DNA from: Ruminococcus flavefaciens
GTDB taxonomy: Bacteria; Bacillota; Clostridia; Oscillospirales; Ruminococcaceae
Reading direction: 5' to 3'
Assembly: GCA_902777125.1 (NCBI GenBank)
Contig: CACYSQ010000001.1
Location: forward strand, 62,001-126,000
DNA length: 64,000 nt
The translations under genes were made by a program, and so were the position numbers. The notes under the pieces were generated by a model. It made no database searches, was not told the DNA's origin, and was given only the letters and a program-made list of their open reading frames with translations. How positions within the stretch are numbered: position 1 is the first letter of the stretch; each line of letters starts with the position of its first letter. This document shows positions 19,303 to 25,961 of this stretch, in pieces.

Positions 19303-19343
19303 AGGCAGCACCGCATTTCAATGGGGTGCTGCCTGATTTTTTT
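19303..19343 (+). terminator. Terminator hairpin overlapping the AraC gene start site
   Basis: Ten-base stem AGGCAGCACC with GGTGCTGCCT (19303-19312 and 19325-19334), followed by GATTTTTTT. It ends the GH5 transcript from upstream; a transcript from the promoter at 19272 would begin part-way into the left arm. Confidence 0.75.
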
Positions 19344-19371
19344 ACAGCAGGCTTTATTTGGGGGAAAAATT

Positions 19372-20118
19372 ATGGATAACAACACCGAGAAAATGATCGC
19401 GAGGCATCTGTTCTCACAGCATGAGGACAACTTTGAACACGCCTCCTACGACTGCGAAATGGCTTTCTATGAGAGCATATGCTCCGGAAATATGGAGCTC
19501 GTCCGTGTGTTCATGAAGCCGCTCGTCTCTGAGGGCTGCGGCGTTCTCAGCGAGGACCCTATCCGCAATATGAAGTACCATATGGTCGTGCTCGCCGCGA
19601 TAATCGCAAGGTACTGCATCAAGGGCGGACTCACTCCGGAGGCGTCATACAGCCTCAGCGACTTCTACATAATGAAGACCGACAAATGCACTACCGAAGC
19701 CGAACTACGGGCGGTCCACATTGAGATGATAGAGGGCTACACCAACAAGATGCGTCAGCAGAAGCTCGCCGGCGTCTACTCAAAGCAGATAGTCCGCGCG
19801 ATAGACTACATCATTCGCCACCTTCACAGCAGGATAACTCTCGAGAGCACTGCCGAGCACCTGAAGCTCAGCTCTGCCTACCTCTCGCGCCTCTTCAAGA
19901 AGGAGACCGGTATTACTTTCGGCGACCATGTCAACAAGCTGAAAATAGAGGAGGCTGCCGCACTTCTGCTGTATACCGAGTATTCCGACACCGAGATAAG
20001 CAACCTGCTCGGATTCAGCTCGCAGAGCTACTTCATCAAGATATTCAGCAAGTACATGAAGACCACTCCGAAAAAGTACAAAAAGCAGTACGATATCGGA
20101 GTGGGCATAGATAAGTAG
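19372..20118 (+). CDS. AraC family transcription regulator
   Basis: A 248-residue protein with an N-terminal sensing domain of about 140 residues and a C-terminal AraC double helix-turn-helix (LESTAEHLKLSSAYLSRLFK and DTEISNLLGFSSQSYFIKIF, ending TPKKYKKQ). The start at 19372 follows GGGGGAAAA. Its position after a GH5 glucanase and a xylanase suggests control of polysaccharide-use genes, possibly through the TTGTGAA repeats upstream of 14089; this is inference. Confidence 0.88.
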   Translation: MDNNTEKMIARHLFSQHEDNFEHASYDCEMAFYESICSGNMELVRVFMKPLVSEGCGVLSEDPIRNMKYHMVVLAAIIARYCIKGGLTPEASYSLSDFYIMKTDKCTTEAELRAVHIEMIEGYTNKMRQQKLAGVYSKQIVRAIDYIIRHLHSRITLESTAEHLKLSSAYLSRLFKKETGITFGDHVNKLKIEEAAALLLYTEYSDTEISNLLGFSSQSYFIKIFSKYMKTTPKKYKKQYDIGVGIDK

Positions 20119-20170
20119 CAGCGCTTATCAGGCTCAGGACAGGCAGCTCCGGACGCCGCCTGCCGTTTTG

Positions 20171-21073
20171 TCAGAGCAGGGTCAGTACCGCTGCTGCTGC
20201 TATCATGAGGGCTATCGCGGTGAGGCTCCGGAAACGCCGGAAGCCCGGGAATATCTCACGCATCAGGTACGCTGCCGCTGCCGCTTGCAGGGCTATCGCG
20301 AACACCGCATAGACCGTGAAAACTATCAGGAACAGCGCGTCTATGCGCTGTGACGGGAATGGCTGTGAGAGCTGTGCCGCCGTCACGACAGGGAAGTCCG
20401 TCGTCTGCATTATGCCGCCCGTGACGAGCAGAGCCGACACTAAAACTGCCGCTGAGAGGGCTGCCTTTGCCGAAAAATAGACCGCTGTGCTGCGGATATA
20501 GCCTTTGCGCTGCATTCCGAGCAGTACCGCGAATGCTCCGGCACCGCCGCTTGCTTTCAGTCCGCGGAGGACTTCGCCTCCGAGGGAAGCTCCGCTGTCA
20601 TAGCTTAGCCTTTCCCATTCGTGGGACTTAACCGCACCGGCTGCCGCAGCTAACAGGCACAGTGTCCCGACCGCTGCCGCGATTACCGCCGCCCTCCCGA
20701 GAGCCTTTATCCCGGCAGATGAGATATACAGGCATACAAGCCCGATAAGTCCCGATACAAGGAGCTTTCCGGCGCTTCCTCCGGAGTTTTCGTAGGGAAT
20801 GTATATCGCCCGGGAGGTTTTCCACTGCATCGAAAAGAGCATTCCGCCCCATATTATCAGCCACAGGAGAAGCAGCGCCTGTACTGTCCGGCAGAGTCTT
20901 CCGTCCCGCCGGTAGAACGCCGCAAGAGGCATGGCGGCGGCAAGAAGTACGCCTGCACCTATGGAATAGCCGGCGACGGTCACGGCGGATATCGTTCCCT
21001 CTGTGCAGAAAAGCACGAAAAGCTCGCCTGTAAGTCCCATTGCACAGAGCTGTCCCGCTGTTATCCTATTCAT
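20171..21073 (-). CDS. Spore germination permease, GerAB-like
   Basis: A 300-residue integral membrane protein with about nine hydrophobic segments. The MNRITAGQLCAMGLTGELF start and general layout match GerAB/YndE-type proteins of the amino acid-polyamine-organocation superfamily, but it is shorter than the usual 360 or so residues. It starts inside the end of the GerAA gene (8-bp overlap), the standard operon order. GerAB senses the germinant in the inner spore membrane. No GerAC lipoprotein gene follows; the next gene is on the other strand. Confidence 0.8.
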   Translation of the reverse strand: MNRITAGQLCAMGLTGELFVLFCTEGTISAVTVAGYSIGAGVLLAAAMPLAAFYRRDGRLCRTVQALLLLWLIIWGGMLFSMQWKTSRAIYIPYENSGGSAGKLLVSGLIGLVCLYISSAGIKALGRAAVIAAAVGTLCLLAAAAGAVKSHEWERLSYDSGASLGGEVLRGLKASGGAGAFAVLLGMQRKGYIRSTAVYFSAKAALSAAVLVSALLVTGGIMQTTDFPVVTAAQLSQPFPSQRIDALFLIVFTVYAVFAIALQAAAAAYLMREIFPGFRRFRSLTAIALMIAAAAVLTLL

Positions 21074-22511
21074 GGTATTCCTCCACTGTGAAGCCCCTCT
21101 CCTGCATTTTCCTCATGCCGCTGCGGAAGGCTGTATCGCCCATTCCGCGCCTTTTGAAGGGCGAGAGCGGCGCTGTGTAGGGGAAGCCGTAGTCCTCGGT
21201 AGCGCAGATGTTCACCAGCACCGCGCAGGCAAGCAGACTTATCCCGAAAAGTCCCATAAGTCCGCCTGCGATGAGAAACGCGAACCTCAGTACAGTGACC
21301 TCCGGGTTCAGCTCGGGAACGACAAGTCCTCCGAGTACCGCAAGCGCTGTCATGGTCAGCAGAGGTGTGCTGACAAGTCCGGAATTTACCGCAGCATCGC
21401 CGATTATCAGTCCGCTGATTATGCTGACAGCTCCACCGACCGGCTTCGGCAGTCTCACTCCGGCTTCGCGTATGACCTCGTACATCATCAGTACAAACAG
21501 CGCCTCTGTCATTATCGAGAGCGGCGCGTTTTTTTCTGCCTCGACAAGCAGCATGAAAAGCGTACTGTTGAGAAGCTCCGGGTGGTACATCACTATCGCC
21601 GCGTATACCGCCGGAAGCAGCACCGCCATTATGAATGCAAGGTATTTCAGCCACCGCAGAAATGTCGCATAGTAGGGCTTGAACGAGTAATCGTCAAGCG
21701 TCTGGAAGCTCTCGCAGAAGAGCCGCGGTATCACTATCGCGAACGGCACTCCGTCAACCAGCACTGCAACTCTTCCCTCGATAAGCTTCGAGCATAGAAC
21801 GTCCGGACGCTCGGTAACTCCCGTTGAGCTGAATATCTCAAAACGTCCGTTTTCCACGAAGGGACGCAGATATCCCGTCGTCAGAACAGCCTCGGCGTTC
21901 ATCTTGTCAAGCGATGCGCGTATCTGCTTCATAAGGCGTTCCGGTACCCGGTCCTTCATGTAGCAGAGACAGATATCCGTGCGGCTTTTTGTGCCCTTCT
22001 GCATCATCTCCATGACGAGCTCGGGAGTTTTCAGCCGCCGGCGTATCTGGGACATTGATACCCTTATTGTCTCGGTGAAGCCCTCGTGTGCGCCCATGAT
22101 GTTGCCCTCGCCGGAGGGTTCCTGTACTCCGCGTGATGCGTAGCCCTGAACCCCGAAGCCGAGCGCGTTCGTACTGCCCTCCGCAAGAAGCACCGCGAAG
22201 CCTGAATGCACCAGCCGCAGGACATTCCCGAGGTCGTCAGCCTGCGGACGGTCCGTGGAGAGCAGAAGATAGCTGTCAATGAAGCTGAAAAGCGCTTCCG
22301 CGTCCTCTTTGGGCTCTATCGCAGTTATCGGCTCGAAGACGAGCTCGGTTATCAGTGCGGTCGATATCATGCCCTCACAGCTTACCAGCGCACAGCTTAT
22401 ACCTCCCGCAATGAAGCGGTTTATCAGGATATCGGACGAGCCTCCGGTGAGCTCGCCTATCCGGACGAGGTTCGCCTCAAGCGACGGCATGAGCTTGTAT
22501 TTTTCGTTCAA
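21066..22511 (-). CDS. Spore germination protein, GerAA family
   Basis: About 481 residues with a cytoplasmic N-terminal domain followed by about five membrane segments, as in GerAA/SpoVAF proteins. Visible signatures: EGxxxALGFGVQGYASRGVQEPSGEGNI-type loop (the PSGE part is highly conserved), SQIRRRLKTPEL, DGVPFAIVIPRLFCESFQ, and LPKPVGGAVSIISGLIIGDAAV. The start is uncertain: a TTG at 22511 has GGGGTGAT five bases upstream, while the first ATG in the conserved region is at 22490. It forms a subunit of the germinant-gated channel. Together with the next gene it indicates a spore former. Confidence 0.88.
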   Translation of the reverse strand: MNEKYKLMPSLEANLVRIGELTGGSSDILINRFIAGGISCALVSCEGMISTALITELVFEPITAIEPKEDAEALFSFIDSYLLLSTDRPQADDLGNVLRLVHSGFAVLLAEGSTNALGFGVQGYASRGVQEPSGEGNIMGAHEGFTETIRVSMSQIRRRLKTPELVMEMMQKGTKSRTDICLCYMKDRVPERLMKQIRASLDKMNAEAVLTTGYLRPFVENGRFEIFSSTGVTERPDVLCSKLIEGRVAVLVDGVPFAIVIPRLFCESFQTLDDYSFKPYYATFLRWLKYLAFIMAVLLPAVYAAIVMYHPELLNSTLFMLLVEAEKNAPLSIMTEALFVLMMYEVIREAGVRLPKPVGGAVSIISGLIIGDAAVNSGLVSTPLLTMTALAVLGGLVVPELNPEVTVLRFAFLIAGGLMGLFGISLLACAVLVNICATEDYGFPYTAPLSPFKRRGMGDTAFRSGMRKMQERGFTVEEYHE

Positions 22512-22628
22512 AAAAATCACCCCGAATGAAGTATGCCCGGAAAATCCGGGATAATACTCATCGGGGCGTTTCTGCATATGTGTATATTTTTGCGTGATAC
22601 CGTGCTGAAAATGAGGATACCGGAATAA

Positions 22629-22666
22629 GGAAAGCACTCCGGTCGTTGAGATCGGAGGGCTTTCCT
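22629..22666 (-). terminator. Terminator of the retron transcript
   Basis: On the minus strand a GGAAAGCCCTCCG / CGGAGTGCTTTCC stem lies directly after the reverse transcriptase stop and is followed by TTATT. Confidence 0.7.
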
Positions 22667-22667
22667 C

Positions 22668-23618
22668 TTAGTTATTCATCAAACCTTTAATATCTTCAAA
22701 ATATTCTTTCATTTCTCTGTTATCAGGCTCAATTTGCAATGTAAATGATATACGTCCGAGCAGAGATTTCAGATACTTATCTGGAGTTATATCAAGTTTT
22801 TGATGCTTTAAGCTGTCGATTACACCGTATTTTTTGCAGTAGTAAACTTCCTGACGTAAAGCTCTGTGCTGCTCACGCGAAAGAGAAGGCTTTTCATTGA
22901 CAACAACGCCTGTAACCCGCTGCTGTTGCGATGAGCTTATGAATACAGTCTTTTTGTCATTAAGTGTTAGACTCATTCGATGCAGCATAGATCTGACCTT
23001 ACCAACAACATTAGCTCGTGTTAAATCTGCTTTTTGGCCTGAGAATGTCATATCATCGCAATAGCGCGTATATGTTATACCCCGTTCATCACACCACTTA
23101 TGGAGCTTTTCATCGAAACGCTTCATAACAAGGTTAGCTATGTACGGCGATGTCGGAGCACCTTGCGGAAGATTTCCATTATAAGTGCATAGATGTGTAA
23201 GGAGAGTTGTAGCAGGTACAGACAGCCCTATGCGTTTCATTACAATATAAACCATATCATCATCAATGCTGTCAAAGAAATGTGATATGTCAAGTTTTAA
23301 TACGCATTCCTTTCCAACGTGCGGATATGAGTTATCAAGCAGAGATCTTCCCTTACAATAAGCAGTTGAACACTTTGATACCTCAAGCTGATAAAGGTAT
23401 CTGTCAAGAATACGCCTTTGAACGTGCTTGAGAAGATCATTTGGTATGTGAAGTATGCGGTTTTTGTGTCCGCGTCCATGATGAATAACGAAAGTGTGAT
23501 AGTTCACATATTGGCTGTATCGGTTCTTTTTGCGAGGTCTGTAATTATTGCTGAGCATATACAGTTTACCGATAGGAATTCCAATAGTTTCCGCAACGCT
23601 TATTACATCATTATCCAC
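22668..23618 (-). CDS. Retron-type reverse transcriptase
   Basis: A 316-residue RT. Start set at GTG 23618, because AAAGGAG lies seven bases upstream; longer readings lack a ribosome site. Motifs in order: NSYPH (the NAxxH-like position), VLKLDISHFFDSI (catalytic Asp, motif A), LPQGAPTSPYIANL (motif B), YTRYCDDMTFSG (motif C, YCDD instead of the common YADD), LNDKKT, and VTGVVVNEK, the VTG element characteristic of retron RTs. It would copy the msd part of the RNA encoded directly upstream into branched single-stranded DNA. Retrons are anti-phage systems that need an effector; none is fused here. The retron-like inverted repeats at 23641-23810 support the call strongly. Confidence 0.93.
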   Translation of the reverse strand: MDNDVISVAETIGIPIGKLYMLSNNYRPRKKNRYSQYVNYHTFVIHHGRGHKNRILHIPNDLLKHVQRRILDRYLYQLEVSKCSTAYCKGRSLLDNSYPHVGKECVLKLDISHFFDSIDDDMVYIVMKRIGLSVPATTLLTHLCTYNGNLPQGAPTSPYIANLVMKRFDEKLHKWCDERGITYTRYCDDMTFSGQKADLTRANVVGKVRSMLHRMSLTLNDKKTVFISSSQQQRVTGVVVNEKPSLSREQHRALRQEVYYCKKYGVIDSLKHQKLDITPDKYLKSLLGRISFTLQIEPDNREMKEYFEDIKGLMNN

Positions 23619-23640
23619 ATACTCACTCCTTTTGTGAGAA

Positions 23641-23810
23641 TTAACAACCGCTGACACAAAGCATTCAAATGTTTCGGAACTGAATTTCTTATTAACGCAG
23701 TTAATTTATATTCAGTGGAGGAACTTTTGATTATGTTCTTATTCCTAAAAATTGCCGCGGCGACTCGCCGCAGTTTTGCTTGTGCAAATCCGCTGTCAGC
23801 GGTTGCTAAC
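23641..23810 (-). ncRNA. Retron msr-msd non-coding RNA
   Basis: Flanked by near-perfect inverted repeats, the a1/a2 arms: 23794-23810 and 23641-23656 (on the minus strand GTTAGCAACCGCTGACA and TGTCAGCGGTTGTTAA). After a1 come two short msr stems, TTTGC-ACAA-GCAAA and GCGGCG-AGT-CGCCGC. Next is a long imperfect hairpin, the msd (about 23662-23735), with inner pairing ACTGAAT/ATTCAGT (23679-23685 with 23710-23716) and ATTAAC/GTTAAT around a 3-base tip. The a2 arm ends 22 bases before the RT start codon. Order and spacing are those of a classical retron. The exact branching G and msDNA ends need experiment. Confidence 0.88.
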
Positions 23811-23813
23811 ATC

Positions 23814-23842
23814 ATTTTATCATATATTTATGTGATTTGCAA
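23814..23842 (-). promoter_or_regulatory. Retron promoter
   Basis: On the minus strand TTGCAA (23837-23842), 17-bp spacer, TAAAAT (23814-23819). The predicted start, near 23807, falls at the beginning of the a1 arm, as expected for a retron RNA. Confidence 0.75.
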
Positions 23843-23875
23843 GCATATTTTTACTGTAAAAGTTTTGCAAAATGC

Positions 23876-24097
23876 TCAGAACTCGATCTTGCACCTGAAA
23901 TAGCCGCATGACGAATGCGCCGGCATATCAACACTGCGCTTGATACAGCGGCATACCGCGCTTGTATCGTACTGCCATGTATCACGCATATACGGCATTA
24001 TGTACTTGCAAGCCGGATCCCACCAGTATTTGCAGAAGGCGCATATCCTTGTTCCATTTATGTTGACTGCTGCTTTGCTCATTTTAACCACGACCAT
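23876..24097 (-). CDS. Small Cys-rich, probably zinc-binding protein
   Basis: A 73-residue protein (68 if ATG 24082 is used; neither has a strong ribosome site). It has six Cys: CAFC, C in DPACKY, CRC, SSCG and FRC, and several aromatic residues, which suggests a small zinc-stabilised fold. The amino-acid make-up, with spaced Cys and a conserved-looking RICAFCKYWWDP stretch, is more like a real gene than chance. It is encoded on the retron strand, ending 34 bp before the retron -35 box. Function unknown; it could be a retron accessory protein or a leftover from a mobile element. Confidence 0.6.
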   Translation of the reverse strand: MVVVKMSKAAVNINGTRICAFCKYWWDPACKYIMPYMRDTWQYDTSAVCRCIKRSVDMPAHSSCGYFRCKIEF

Positions 24098-24446
24098 TTC
24101 TCGGATTTATTTTGGGTGCAGACGCACGGCTGAGTGGTCACTGCTACGTTAGGACCTATTCCTGCCATAAAAATACCTTCCTTGATTTTTTGCAGTCAAA
24201 ACGTCACACGAGCAGTTCTGACTGCATTTGCCCAATAAAGAAAAACGCCTGTATTACGCGGTTTCGGCTTAATACAGGCATAAAAAAGTGTATAGCCGTA
24301 ACAAAATTTATGACATTCATTTCAATGAATAAAGAAAAAAGAATAAATAAGAAATAATAATACAACAGCGCCCTGATAATTATTTTTTATTATTTATTCT
24401 TTCTTATATATTATTTTAGCCCCGCTAATTATTAGCGGGGCGCTGA
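24098..24446. other. Non-coding region outside the left att site
   Basis: No gene seen. It holds a segment (about 24191-24290) like the right end of the neighbouring element (36323-36420): TGCAGT, CGTCACACG, GCAGTT, and a GCCTGTATTA/TAATACAGGC hairpin (24247-24256 with 24270-24279). Next is very AT-rich DNA and a GCCCCGCTAAT hairpin at 24419-24441. Confidence 0.55.
24419..24441. terminator. Hairpin next to the left att site
   Basis: Perfect stem GCCCCGCTAAT / ATTAGCGGGGC (24419-24429 with 24431-24441). On the minus strand it is followed by TAAAATAATA, so it may stop transcription from the integrase side into the chromosome. Confidence 0.55.
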
Positions 24447-24473
24447 TGGTGAGACATGAGGGATTTGAACCCT
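24447..24473. repeat. attL: displaced 3' end of tRNA-Lys
   Basis: Twenty-seven bases identical to 36422-36448, which is the CCA end, acceptor stem and T-arm part of the tRNA-Lys gene. The match stops at the next base. It lies 71 bp from the integrase stop codon, as expected for an integration end. Confidence 0.9.
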
Positions 24474-24522
24474 TTAAAAATACGCCGTGTTTTTCCCTGT
24501 GTTAAGCCATTTGTCAAGTGGC

Positions 24523-24542
24523 TGTGTGACAGTCGTGTGACA
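24523..24542 (-). repeat. Integrase arm-site-like repeats, left end
   Basis: Two direct copies of a GTGTGACA box (24523-24531 and 24534-24542) directly after the integrase stop. The same box is found three times plus once inverted at the right end (36280-36343), the layout of arm-type sites for a tyrosine integrase. Confidence 0.55.
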
Positions 24543-24543
24543 A

Positions 24544-25587
24544 TCATCTGCCTGACAGAGCATTGCTGATAGCTGTTGTGAAAAAGCTGTCAATAATGCA
24601 CTGATACTCATTTTCTTTTGCTGTGGTCGTGTGAGTGTATACCGACTTCATAATGTTGTCAGAAGACCAGCCGCCAAGTTTCTGTATGTACTCACTCGGA
24701 ACTCCTAAGTCATTGAGTGCAGTAGCAAATTCGTGTCTCAGCTTGTGGAACGTGATGTTCATTCCGTTAGCCGTCATAAGCTGCTTGAAGTGCTTCCTGA
24801 TATACTCATACCTCATCTGAACGATAAAGTCAGTGTCCTTCTTATGAGGGACTTTCTTTATCAGCTCATACAGATAAGGCGGCAGCGGATTAGTCCTTGT
24901 ACTTTCAACGGTCTTGTTCTGGTCACGGACTATATCCTTATTATCGAGACACATTCTTGCTCTCTGCACGGATATGTAATTGCCGTCTGGGGAGATATCG
25001 CGGAATTGCAGACCTCTTACCTCGCTTATTCTCAGAGACAGCCACATTGCAAGCAGACAAGGCAGTTCCAGTTCTGAACCAATAACTACCCTGAGTACAC
25101 TTTCTACCGAGGGGATATCTCGCTTCTTAGGTTTTGCCTGAGGAATGGCTATCTTCTTGATGTTGAGATCAACATTCTGCACATCAAGTACACTTTTCAA
25201 CAGCGATACAGCCGACTTTATTGACTTGCGGCTCAATCTTTTGGAATCATAGTTGACAGCTCTCTGGATATCATTGATACGAAGCTCCTTGATCTTGATA
25301 TCCTTTATCAGTTGAAGTCTTGACGTTTTGATGATACGGTAACCACGAATTGTGGACGGAGACAGAATATTCGTCCTTGCTTCGATGTACTGCTCAAACG
25401 CCTGCTCCACCGTAATATTCTTGATCTCAATGCCAAGTGCATAAGCCTCCATAAACTCCGTTGCGAGTTTTAAGGACTCCCACTCAGTATCAGCGGTAAA
25501 TGACCTGACGACCCTCTTACCGTTTTCGTCATACCCTATCACGACCTGCGTCCGGTAGCTGCCGGACGGTAACCTTGTTGCTTTCAT
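24544..25587 (-). CDS. int: Tyrosine integrase of the tRNA-Lys element
   Basis: A 347-residue site-specific recombinase. The N-terminal part is an arm-binding domain, the middle a SAM-like core-binding domain (about 55-150), and the C-terminal part the catalytic domain: Arg in SLRISEVRG, the HKLRHEFAT box (His-x-x-Arg), GGWSSDN, and the nucleophile Tyr in SVYTHTT. It lies next to attL and faces it, the usual place. The ribosome site AAAAGGAAGG is locked in a stem with the leader (25593-25618), so translation may be held down. It should integrate and excise the element at tRNA-Lys. Confidence 0.93.
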   Translation of the reverse strand: MKATRLPSGSYRTQVVIGYDENGKRVVRSFTADTEWESLKLATEFMEAYALGIEIKNITVEQAFEQYIEARTNILSPSTIRGYRIIKTSRLQLIKDIKIKELRINDIQRAVNYDSKRLSRKSIKSAVSLLKSVLDVQNVDLNIKKIAIPQAKPKKRDIPSVESVLRVVIGSELELPCLLAMWLSLRISEVRGLQFRDISPDGNYISVQRARMCLDNKDIVRDQNKTVESTRTNPLPPYLYELIKKVPHKKDTDFIVQMRYEYIRKHFKQLMTANGMNITFHKLRHEFATALNDLGVPSEYIQKLGGWSSDNIMKSVYTHTTTAKENEYQCIIDSFFTTAISNALSGR

Positions 25588-25592
25588 ATTAT

Positions 25593-25618
25593 CGCCTTCC
25601 TTTTAAGAAAAGAAGGCG
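25593..25618 (-). promoter_or_regulatory. Hairpin covering the integrase ribosome binding site
   Basis: CGCCTTC (25593-25599) pairs with GAAGGCG (25612-25618), and TTTT with AAAA inside, with one bulged base. On the minus strand the 3' arm contains the AAGGAAGG ribosome site seven bases before the integrase ATG. Confidence 0.55.
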
Positions 25619-25682
25619 GTATCATGTTCTGATTACATAATACCACATTCTTCCCCATTTGTAAAGAGGGTCAGCCCCTCAT

Positions 25683-25907
25683 TCACATTGCAAGCAGCTC
25701 ACCAAGCTGCAAATTGCTGCTGACGAGGAAATTATCGACCTTCTCCAACGTCACATGACGAGCAGACTTGTCGTATTCCCTCAATGTCCTCTCGCCGACC
25801 TGCAAGCATTCTGCCAGCTGTGCATCGGTAATATCGTTGAGAAGCTGGTAGTACCTGATTTTGAGCCAGATAGACTTGTAGATTGGAGTCCTTTTAACTC
25901 TTTTCAA
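25683..25907 (-). CDS. Small helix-turn-helix protein, possible regulator or excisionase
   Basis: A 74-residue protein. The TTG at 25907 is chosen because AAGGAGGTGAT lies just before it; the longer GTG start would overlap the ribosome site. The ITDAQLAECLQVGERTLREYDK stretch is a helix-turn-helix. Its position between integrase and relaxase is that of excisionase or XRE-type control proteins in such elements. A dyad, AATACTAT/ATAGTATT, sits in its promoter region and could be its own operator. Confidence 0.7.
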   Translation of the reverse strand: MKRVKRTPIYKSIWLKIRYYQLLNDITDAQLAECLQVGERTLREYDKSARHVTLEKVDNFLVSSNLQLGELLAM

Positions 25908-25929
25908 AAAATCACCTCCTTCCACTTGA

Positions 25930-25960
25930 AATACTATTGAATATGGTGTATAATAGTATT
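25930..25960 (-). promoter_or_regulatory. Dyad operator upstream of the HTH gene
   Basis: Eight-base inverted repeat AATACTAT (25930-25937) and ATAGTATT (25953-25960), with TATTATAC-like -10 sequence between the arms on the minus strand. Probably a regulator binding site for the integrase-HTH unit. Confidence 0.5.
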
Positions 25961-25961
25961 G

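Noticed and set aside
23715-23903. Short open frames across the retron RNA region
   Set aside because: They overlap the a1 arm, msr stems and promoter, lack ribosome sites, and the RNA structure explains the sequence better.
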